A program made the translations under genes and the position numbers. A stretch of DNA of 5,654 nucleotides from Phycisphaerae bacterium. GTDB taxonomy: Bacteria > Planctomycetota > Phycisphaerae > UBA1845 > Fen-1342. The stretch spans positions 1-5,654 of the forward strand of contig JALSRY010000025.1 in NCBI GenBank assembly GCA_026984555.1, written 5' to 3'. Below, in pieces: positions 1 to 5,057 of the stretch. The notes beneath the pieces were generated by a model. It had not been told where the DNA came from. It saw nothing but the letters and a program-made list of their open reading frames with translations, and did not search any database. The stretch's first letter is position 1, and every line of letters starts with the position of its first letter.

Positions 1-95
1 ATAAGTCGAAACCCTTGGCCGACAATCCTAACGATTCGACGCCGCATCGTCCAGAGTTTTTCGTGCATACGCTACATTTGGGGGCGGTGCGGCGT

Positions 96-124
96 TTGCC
101 ACCCCAGGCCGTGTGTGCAATACT
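96..124 (+). promoter_or_regulatory. Putative sigma-70-type promoter of the isochorismatase-like gene
   Basis: A -35-like TTGCCA (96-101, five of six matches to TTGACA) is followed by a 17-bp spacer and a -10-like AATACT (119-124, four of six). The -10 is preceded by TGC (116-118), which matches the extended -10 pattern TGn. Transcription would start near 131 and leave a leader of about 28 nt containing the GGAG at 147-150. The spacing and the extended -10 favour a real site. The -10 hexamer itself is imperfect, and promoter rules for this organism are unknown. Confidence 0.42.
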
Positions 125-146
125 TCCACGGGGAACTCGGAGCCAC

Positions 147-150
147 GGAG
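147..150 (+). promoter_or_regulatory. Ribosome binding site that sets the start at 159
   Basis: GGAG lies 8 nt before the ATG at 159. An in-frame TTG at 15 would add 48 residues, but that extension has no resemblance to the isochorismatase family and lies largely upstream of the predicted promoter. The ATG at 159 is therefore preferred. Confidence 0.7.
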
Positions 151-158
151 ATCGCGTG

Positions 159-713
159 ATGAAAGCACCCTGGCGACTCGAAGCCGGACGGGCGCAGCTA
201 CTCGTCGTGGACATCCAGGAGCGGTTGCTGCCCCACATCCACGAATACACGCGGGTCGTCGAGCAAACCGCACGTATGTGCCGGGCCGCCGCCCAACTCG
301 CCCTCCCCGTGACCCTGACCGAGCAATACCCCGAGGGGCTGGGCGCCACGACCCCTGCCGTTCGCGAGGTGACTTCCGACGCCACGCGACTCGAAAAGCT
401 CACGTTCAGCGTGTGGCAGGACGCGGCGTTGCGAGAGCATCTGACGGACCTGGACCGTCCCCAGGTTCTGATCGCCGGCATCGAGACGCACGTTTGCGTC
501 CAGCAGACCGTTTTCGACCTGCTCGACGCCCAGATGACGCCGTTCGTGCTTGCCGACGCCGTCGGCTCGCGCCGGGCGCTGGACTGGGAAACGGCTCTAC
601 GGCGCATGGAACGGGCGGGGGCGACGGTGACGACGTTCGAGGCGGCGGTGTTCGGCATGCTCGACCGCTGCGATACCGAGCTGTTCAAACGCATCCTGCC
701 GATCGTGAAATGA
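159..713 (+). CDS. Isochorismatase-family cysteine hydrolase (ISOC1/2-like)
   Basis: This 184-residue protein has the single-domain isochorismatase/nicotinamidase fold of cytosolic cysteine hydrolases. The family's catalytic triad can be placed at D18 (in LLVVDIQE), K80 (in LEKLTFSVW) and C113 (in AGIETHVCVQQT). The I108-E109 pair sits where the family has its conserved cis-peptide. The segment TEQYPEGLG (54-62) is typical of the ISOC1/ISOC2/YcaC-like branch rather than of true isochorismatases or nicotinamidases, and no aryl-carrier domain is attached. Its length fits the family. The physiological substrate of this branch is not established, so calling it isochorismatase by function would overreach. 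The zinc-ribbon gene starts 27 nt downstream on the same strand and may be co-transcribed. Family assignment is secure; the reaction is unknown. Confidence 0.93.
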   Translation: MKAPWRLEAGRAQLLVVDIQERLLPHIHEYTRVVEQTARMCRAAAQLALPVTLTEQYPEGLGATTPAVREVTSDATRLEKLTFSVWQDAALREHLTDLDRPQVLIAGIETHVCVQQTVFDLLDAQMTPFVLADAVGSRRALDWETALRRMERAGATVTTFEAAVFGMLDRCDTELFKRILPIVK

Positions 714-727
714 CGGGCGGCGGGCCG

Positions 728-731
728 GGAG
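728..731 (+). promoter_or_regulatory. Ribosome binding site that sets the start at 741
   Basis: GGAG ends directly against an in-frame ATG at 732, which leaves no spacer, but lies 9 nt before the next in-frame ATG at 741. Normal spacing therefore selects 741 and removes three residues (MPP) from the longest reading. Confidence 0.65.
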
Positions 732-740
732 ATGCCCCCG

Positions 741-998
741 ATGGCGGCGTGGCACGACGACTGGGACGATGAACTTGTCGGCGACGAGGGACCACAGGAA
801 TGCGACCTCGCCGGCGACAGCGACGATTACGCTACCGTCGCCTGTCCCCATTGCGGCGCCGAAATCTCCGAGCTCGCCGAGCAGTGTCCGCATTGCGGCG
901 ACTGGATCACCCCCGGCGGCCGTCCGCGACGCAGCCCCTGGTTCGTCCTGCTCGCCATCCTGGTGCTCGTATCCTTCTTCTGGTGGCTGCTGCGCTGA
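741..998 (+). CDS. Small zinc-ribbon protein with C-terminal membrane anchor
   Basis: The product has 85 residues in three parts. Residues 1-34 are strongly acidic: 12 Asp/Glu and no Lys or Arg. Residues 35-53 hold two CPHCG knuckles (C35, C38, C49, C52) separated by ten residues, the spacing of a short rubredoxin-like zinc ribbon expected to bind one Zn ion. After a basic turn (R61, R63, R64), residues 67-84 form one hydrophobic segment that ends at R85. This looks like a tail-anchored protein whose zinc ribbon faces the cytoplasm. Short zinc-ribbon/membrane-segment proteins are common and mostly uncharacterised in environmental bacteria. The gene follows the hydrolase by 27 nt and may share its promoter. 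Composition and the precise cysteine motif make it a real gene. Its partner, whether protein or nucleic acid, cannot be inferred. Confidence 0.85.
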   Translation: MAAWHDDWDDELVGDEGPQECDLAGDSDDYATVACPHCGAEISELAEQCPHCGDWITPGGRPRRSPWFVLLAILVLVSFFWWLLR

Positions 999-1037
999 AT
1001 AGTCTCATGCCGGTCGGTCTCACGGTCACCCTGATGG

Positions 1038-1046
1038 TGTTATAAT
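1038..1046 (+). promoter_or_regulatory. Extended -10 promoter element of the TlpA/DnaJ/TPR gene run
   Basis: TGTTATAAT is a perfect extended -10 (TGn followed by TATAAT at 1041-1046), the most AT-rich spot in the 118-nt gap between 998 and 1117. No good -35 exists at the right distance: the hexamer 17 bp upstream is TCTCAC. This fits an extended -10 promoter, which can work without a -35. Transcription would begin near 1053, giving a GC-rich leader of about 64 nt before the ATG at 1117. Confidence 0.62.
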
Positions 1047-1105
1047 TCTGCGGCGGCGCCCGGCGAAGCGGTCGGGGACGGCCGCGGATGCGAGATGAAC
1101 AACGC

Positions 1106-1109
1106 GGAG
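1106..1109 (+). promoter_or_regulatory. Ribosome binding site that sets the start at 1117
   Basis: GGAG is 7 nt before ATG 1117 but only 1 nt before the in-frame GTG at 1111. The ATG also gives a classical signal-peptide N-terminus (MRNTLILL). Confidence 0.65.
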
Positions 1110-1116
1110 TGTGCGC

Positions 1117-2367
1117 ATGCGAAATACGCTGATTCTGCTGGCGGGGATGGGGATTCTGTTGGCCAATGTCGCCCAGGCCCAGAACAAGAAAGACGAAAAG
1201 GCCCCGGTCGGTTCATACGCCCCGTCGATCGAAGCCAAGGAGTGGCTCAACGTCGAGTCCGAGGACGAGATACCCTCGCTCGTCGAGCTGCGCGGCATGG
1301 TCGTCGTCGTCTTTTTCTGGGTCTCGTGGCACGAGGGCGGCGAAATCCTCCTGCCCTACGTCAACATGCTCAACAACAATCCTCAGATCGGCCAGGCCGG
1401 TGGCGTCTATACCATCGGCGTGACCGATGCCAGCCGTAAGGTGACGCAGCCCCTCATCGAGGAAGCCAAGGTCATGTTCCCCGTGGCCGTCGGGTCGAAG
1501 TCGGCGGCCGAGTACGGCTATCGCAACGGCTTCGGTTTCGTCGTGATCGACCCGAGCGGCAAGATCGCATTCAAGGGCTCGGGAAAAGGCGATCTCAGCG
1601 GCATGCAGAAAGCCGTCGTGGACGTGATGACCAAGACCCCGCCGTGGAAAACTCATCCCACCGAAGCAAAGAAGGTCTACCGGCTCGAGGACCAGATATT
1701 CGACTTGATCCGCAGCGACAAGTATCCCAAGGCATCCAAGAAACTGCGCGAGGCTTTCGGTGTCGCCGTGCTCGGCGACCCGCTCAAATCGCGGCTCTTC
1801 GAGGTCGCCGACCTGCTCGAACTCAAGGGATACGAGGAACTCGCAAAGCTCGATCCGTTGCTCGAACAACACAAATATGACAAGGCGGTCGAATTGTTGC
1901 GGGACATCATCCGGCGTTATCACGGCTTTGACTGCTACAAGGATGCCAAGAAACGCTACGAGCAGTTACAGAAAGAGAACGATCGCTTCAAAGAAGCGGC
2001 TGACCGTTTTCGTGGCGAGGACGCCGCCGCCCGCCTCTATCTCGAAGCCCGCGACAAGCTTGTGGCCCGGCGGTTCGGCGAGAGCTACGACAAGCTCCAG
2101 GAGGTCGTCACGCAATACCCGGACACGCAAGCGGCCGAGTACGCCGAAGCGATGATCGCCCGCATGAAGCGAAACAAGGCGTTCTGGGCGCTGATCGTGG
2201 ATCATCAGGCGGAGGGACAGTGCCGGCAGGACCTGGCACGGGCCAAGACACTGATCGGCCAGAAACGGTACCGCGAAGCTGAGAAACTCCTGCGGCGCAT
2301 CCTCGACGAGTATCCCGACACGATCTGGGCCCAGCAGGCCGTCAAAGAGCTCAAGAAGCTGCGCTGA
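1117..2367 (+). CDS. Exported TlpA/thioredoxin-fold protein lacking the CXXC site, with TPR-like C-terminus
   Basis: The product has 416 residues. Residues 1-21 form a signal peptide (R2, hydrophobic core 5-18, AQA before Q22), so the protein should be exported. Residues 31-155 read as a TlpA/redoxin-type thioredoxin fold: VGSYAPSIEA at the entrance, the buried strand and active-site turn FFWVSWHEGGEILLP (66-80), and the late strand VVIDPSGKIAFKG (142-154). The usual WCxxC reads W71-H72-E73-G74-G75, so both redox cysteines are gone. The position expected to hold the cis-proline appears to be F139. The domain therefore cannot act as a dithiol oxidoreductase and more likely binds proteins. Residues about 185-416 are helical with three TPR/BamD-like units (about 242-285, 304-350, 369-416); the last two share a YPDT turn (334-337, 399-402). 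The only cysteines, C273 and C369, lie in the helical part. It heads the DnaJ/TPR gene run behind the 1038 promoter. Fold and export are well supported; the role is unknown. Confidence 0.85.
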   Translation: MRNTLILLAGMGILLANVAQAQNKKDEKAPVGSYAPSIEAKEWLNVESEDEIPSLVELRGMVVVVFFWVSWHEGGEILLPYVNMLNNNPQIGQAGGVYTIGVTDASRKVTQPLIEEAKVMFPVAVGSKSAAEYGYRNGFGFVVIDPSGKIAFKGSGKGDLSGMQKAVVDVMTKTPPWKTHPTEAKKVYRLEDQIFDLIRSDKYPKASKKLREAFGVAVLGDPLKSRLFEVADLLELKGYEELAKLDPLLEQHKYDKAVELLRDIIRRYHGFDCYKDAKKRYEQLQKENDRFKEAADRFRGEDAAARLYLEARDKLVARRFGESYDKLQEVVTQYPDTQAAEYAEAMIARMKRNKAFWALIVDHQAEGQCRQDLARAKTLIGQKRYREAEKLLRRILDEYPDTIWAQQAVKELKKLR

Positions 2368-2371
2368 ACCT

Positions 2372-2390
2372 GGCCGCACGCCTGCGGGCC
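2372..2390 (+). other. GC-rich stem-loop between the TlpA-like gene and dnaJ
   Basis: GGCCGCA (2372-2378) pairs with TGCGGGCC (2383-2390) around a CGCC tetraloop, giving seven base pairs with one bulged G at 2388. No T-run follows, so it does not qualify as an intrinsic terminator. It could reduce read-through or protect the 3' end of the upstream message. Stems of this size also arise by chance in GC-rich DNA. Confidence 0.25.
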
Positions 2391-2420
2391 GGCGTCGTGG
2401 GGGTTGGATGATGCGAACCG

Positions 2421-2424
2421 GGAG
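2421..2424 (+). promoter_or_regulatory. Ribosome binding site that sets the dnaJ-like start at 2435
   Basis: GGAG lies 10 nt before ATG 2435. The alternative in-frame ATG at 2408 would add nine residues ahead of the J-domain. The start at 2435 gives the standard DnaJ N-terminus, in which the J-domain begins at about residue 5. Confidence 0.6.
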
Positions 2425-2434
2425 TGATTGCGGA

Positions 2435-3382
2435 ATGGCGCAAAAGGATCCGTACGAGATTCTTGGAGTGTCGCGCAACGCGACGCAGGACGAGATCAAA
2501 CGCAAATACCGCCAGCTCGCCAAGCAACTCCACCCCGACCGCAACCCTGGAAACAAGCAGGCCGAGGAGCGTTTCAAGGAACTCCAGGCGGCGTACGAGG
2601 TGCTCGGTGATCCCGAACGCCGCGCCCAGTATGACCGGTTCGGTGCCGGAGGCCCTCGGCCGGATTTCCACACCTGGGCTTCCGCCGGGGGAGCCGCCGA
2701 TGCTTCACCCTTCGAGGGCATCGATATCGAGTTCGGCGACTTGGGCAGCATTTTCGAGCAGTTCTTCCGGCGGTCCGGTCCGGGCAGCCGGCGGCGGACT
2801 ACGCGTGTCAACCGCCGGCCGCAGCCGCAGGCCCGCGGGGCGGACCTGGAGATCACACTCGATCTGACGTTCGAAGAGGCGGCACGTGGTTGTAAGCGGG
2901 AGGTCGTCTTGCGCGGTGGGGCGGGTGGCGGCTCGCAACGGATCGAGGTCCGCATTCCCGCAGGCGTGCAGGACGACCAACGCATCCGCGTGCGTGGCAA
3001 GGGACACGGCGGCCCCGGCGGGCCGGGCGATCTGATGATCCGCTGCCGCGTGCGCCCCCATCCCTACTTTCGCCGCGAGGGGGACGATGTTTTCCTGGAT
3101 CTTCCTCTGACGATTACGGAGGCGGCGTTGGGGACCAAAGTCGAGATTCCCACGCTCGACGGGCCGACGGTCGTGACCGTTCCGCCCGGCACATCGAGCG
3201 CGAAGCGCCTGCGGCTGCGTGGCAAGGGGATTCGCCGACCGGGTGGCAAGACTGGTGACATGTACGTGGTGGTGCGGATCGTGGCCCCGCAACATCTCAC
3301 GCCGAAAGCCCGCGCGTTGCTGCGCGATCTTGCCGCGGAGATCCGGGATAACCCGCGGCGGGACTTGGGCTGGGCGGTATAG
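2435..3382 (+). CDS. Class B J-domain co-chaperone (DnaJ/CbpA-type, no zinc finger)
   Basis: The protein has 315 residues. J-domain proteins deliver substrates to DnaK (Hsp70) and stimulate its ATPase in the cytosol. Residues 5-70 are a full J-domain: DPYEILGV (5-12), basic helix II with KRKYRQLAKQ (22-31), the invariant HPD at 33-35, and helix III ending in ERRAQYDRFG (61-70). A short G/F-like stretch follows, with the GDLGSIFEQFF motif at 101-111. An Arg-rich linker comes next (9 Arg in 112-134). The two beta-sandwich substrate domains lie at about 136-207 and 216-285, each ending near a conserved RxRGKG turn (185-190, 260-265). The four CxxCxGxG zinc-finger repeats of classical DnaJ are absent, so this is class B. 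No dnaK or grpE lies nearby. The next gene begins 9 nt after the stop, so co-translation is likely. I leave the symbol empty because CbpA and DnaJ2-type paralogues cannot be separated here. Confidence 0.93.
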   Translation: MAQKDPYEILGVSRNATQDEIKRKYRQLAKQLHPDRNPGNKQAEERFKELQAAYEVLGDPERRAQYDRFGAGGPRPDFHTWASAGGAADASPFEGIDIEFGDLGSIFEQFFRRSGPGSRRRTTRVNRRPQPQARGADLEITLDLTFEEAARGCKREVVLRGGAGGGSQRIEVRIPAGVQDDQRIRVRGKGHGGPGGPGDLMIRCRVRPHPYFRREGDDVFLDLPLTITEAALGTKVEIPTLDGPTVVTVPPGTSSAKRLRLRGKGIRRPGGKTGDMYVVVRIVAPQHLTPKARALLRDLAAEIRDNPRRDLGWAV

Positions 3383-3386
3383 GGAG
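3382..3386 (+). promoter_or_regulatory. Ribosome binding site overlapping the dnaJ-like stop codon
   Basis: GGGAG begins on the last base of the TAG stop (3380-3382) and sits 5 nt before ATG 3392. A ribosome ending the J-protein gene would cover this site, which points to translational coupling of the two genes. Confidence 0.6.
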
Positions 3387-3391
3387 TCCTC

Positions 3392-3835
3392 ATGCGATCG
3401 GATCGCCGCCCGAGCAAGCTCGCCATCGCGTTCGTCGTGGTGGGATTGGCGCTATCGGCGGCGGGGGTGGCGTACATCATTTATGCGGGTCGGCCGCGGC
3501 AGTTGCCACCCGTTGCCGAGCAAGCGTTCTCTCCCCAGAGGCGCGTGCAGGAGCTCGAAGCGCTGTTGCGTATGCTGACGCAGTCTTTCGTCATTTTCAT
3601 GGCGTTTCTGCTGGGTTCCTACCTGATGGTGCGGATTGGCCGGGCGTTGCTCGGACCGCAACATCGCGAGTCGCGCCCGACCGAGTACGTGGATGCGTGG
3701 GGGCAGTATCGGCTCAGCGAGGAGCAGATGGAAGCCGCATCCCGACAGCTCCGCGACGCCCTCGGGACGCCGCCCGAACCCCCCGACGAAAGCGCACCGC
3801 CACCCCAGCCACCGGGCGAACCTCCCGATTCCTGA
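3392..3835 (+). CDS. Small protein with two membrane segments and a proline-rich tail, function unknown
   Basis: I do not recognise this 147-residue protein. Residues 1-9 are basic (R2, R5, R6, K9) and precede the first membrane segment (about 10-32). A loop of about 30 residues (33-61) contains an amphipathic stretch, QRRVQELEALLRML. The second membrane segment spans about 63-80 and is followed by R81 and R84. By the positive-inside rule, both ends face the cytoplasm and the loop faces out. The C-terminal tail has a helical part (about 107-124) and then a proline-rich end with 11 Pro in residues 126-147, including PPP at 136-138. It is locked between the J-protein gene (9 nt upstream, likely coupled) and the TPR gene (21 nt downstream). 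This suggests a shared role in which the cytosolic tail could dock a soluble partner. Codon use matches the neighbours, so the gene is very likely real. Confidence 0.82.
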   Translation: MRSDRRPSKLAIAFVVVGLALSAAGVAYIIYAGRPRQLPPVAEQAFSPQRRVQELEALLRMLTQSFVIFMAFLLGSYLMVRIGRALLGPQHRESRPTEYVDAWGQYRLSEEQMEAASRQLRDALGTPPEPPDESAPPPQPPGEPPDS

Positions 3836-3856
3836 TCCTCTTCGGAGCCAAGTCTC

Positions 3857-5032
3857 ATGACCACCTCGCCAGCCGGGAAAAAACCCAAGCGTTCGGTTTC
3901 CGAAGCGATCGGACGGCTCTACGCCCTGTGGGTCATCAGCTCGTGCGGGCTGCTCTTGCTGATCGTCATCGTCAGTGTGCTTGCGAACAACCAGACCCGC
4001 AGCATCCTTGCGGAGCTGAGTCGCCGGCAAGACGCCATCGCCAGGTTGCAGGGCGACCTGCGGAAGACCGAAAAGCGAGTCGAGGCGCTCGAGGCCGCGC
4101 TACGGAAACAATCGCGAATCGTCCCTCGGAAGACACCCGTCGCCGGCTCGGCCGCGCGCCCCGCAACGGGCGCCCCGCGCCCCGCCGATCCCGTGGCCAC
4201 CGCCGCCGGCATCCTTGACAACATCGAGCAGCGCCTCGCCCGGGGGGACCGGCGCGGCGCTGCGCGGCAGCTCGACACGCTCGGTGACGGTGCGACGCTA
4301 CCGCTGGCCCTGCGGCTGCGGATCGGGCGTGCTCTGGTGATGCTCGATCGGTGGGATGAGCTCGACCGGCTCCTGGAGCAGGTTTCCACAGCCCCCGCGC
4401 CGACGTTGGAGAGCCTGAACTTCCTTCGGGCCGCGGCGGATGTTCATGCCGGGCGACTCGCCGAAGCCGTGGGCATCCTCGACCATCTGCTGGTCAAGCA
4501 TCCTGACGACTACGAGTTGTTGCTGTGGCGCGGCATCGCGCTACTCCAGGCCGACCGTCCCCAGCTCGCCCGAGCCACGCTCGATCGCGCAACAAAGCAC
4601 GTCCGGCGGCCGGAAGCCTGGTATTGGCGGGGTGTCGTCGAGCTGCGCGCGGACAACGCCGTCGGCGCCGCCGTCTTTTTCCACAAAGCGCTCGCGGCCG
4701 CTCCCGGCTACGCGCCCGCGCTCGAGGGCCTCGCGATCGCGTCCCTCGAGCAGGGCGATCCGGCGGCCGCCGCCCGAAATCTCCAGCGGGTGCTCAAGAG
4801 CGAGCCCGACCGGGCCGAGGCGCATTTTCTCCTGGCACGCACGCTCGCGACGCAGCATCAGCGCGACGCCGCGGCTCGCGAGCTTCGGCGTGCGCTGCAG
4901 CTCGACCCGGAGTTCATCAGCCGGGCTCGCCAAGCCCCCGAGCTGACAGCGATGTTTTCGGAGTCGCAACTTCAGGCGATGGCCAGTCCGCGAACACCCG
5001 CTGTCCCCGCCACCGCCGGCGAACGGCCCTGA
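3857..5032 (+). CDS. Membrane-anchored coiled-coil/TPR protein
   Basis: The product has 391 residues; the start is supported by GGAG at 3844-3847, 9 nt before the ATG. A basic N-terminus (K8, K9, K11, R12, R20) precedes one membrane segment (about 23-43), so the bulk should lie outside the cytoplasmic membrane. Residues 46-86 have the heptad-like, charged pattern of a coiled coil, which would allow oligomerisation. A Pro/Ala-rich linker (about 88-116) leads into a helical region. Five consecutive TPR units follow, at 185-218, 219-251, 252-285, 286-319 and 320-353. The canonical small residue at position 20 and proline at position 32 are visible, for example A204/P216, P283, P317 and P351. Residues 354-391 form a short tail ending in a Pro/Ala-rich stretch. 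TPRs bind proteins; no catalytic motif is present. It is the last gene of the run, 21 nt after the two-segment membrane protein. The substrate or partner is unknown. Confidence 0.88.
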   Translation: MTTSPAGKKPKRSVSEAIGRLYALWVISSCGLLLLIVIVSVLANNQTRSILAELSRRQDAIARLQGDLRKTEKRVEALEAALRKQSRIVPRKTPVAGSAARPATGAPRPADPVATAAGILDNIEQRLARGDRRGAARQLDTLGDGATLPLALRLRIGRALVMLDRWDELDRLLEQVSTAPAPTLESLNFLRAAADVHAGRLAEAVGILDHLLVKHPDDYELLLWRGIALLQADRPQLARATLDRATKHVRRPEAWYWRGVVELRADNAVGAAVFFHKALAAAPGYAPALEGLAIASLEQGDPAAAARNLQRVLKSEPDRAEAHFLLARTLATQHQRDAAARELRRALQLDPEFISRARQAPELTAMFSESQLQAMASPRTPAVPATAGERP

Positions 5033-5057
5033 CCCGCCGGCCCATCACGAGCGCGGC

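Noticed and set aside
5..40. Inverted repeat GTCGAA (5-10) / TTCGAC (35-40)
   Set aside because: Six base pairs around a 24-nt spacer is too weak, and it lies well upstream of the predicted promoter. Chance is the simpler explanation.
15..158. N-terminal extension of the hydrolase from a TTG start at 15
   Set aside because: The 48 extra residues resemble nothing in the family, the predicted promoter lies inside them, and ATG 159 has a well-spaced GGAG.
1213..1923. Minus-strand open frame (236 residues) inside the TlpA-like gene
   Set aside because: It mirrors the codon pattern of the real gene and shows no domain or ribosome binding site.
1966..3000. Long minus-strand open frame (344 residues) across the TlpA-like and J-protein genes
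   Set aside because: It spans two well-supported plus-strand genes and their gap, and its product is Arg/Ser/Pro-rich without any family motif. Long antisense frames are expected in GC-rich DNA.
3452..4030. Minus-strand open frame across the small membrane-protein gene and the start of the TPR gene
   Set aside because: It is the antisense of two genes with clear membrane segments and ribosome binding sites, and it has no recognisable motif.
5015..5041. Two GCCGGC copies (5015-5020, 5036-5041) as a terminator stem
   Set aside because: The hexamer is its own reverse complement and common in GC-rich DNA, the loop would be 15 nt, and no T-run follows.
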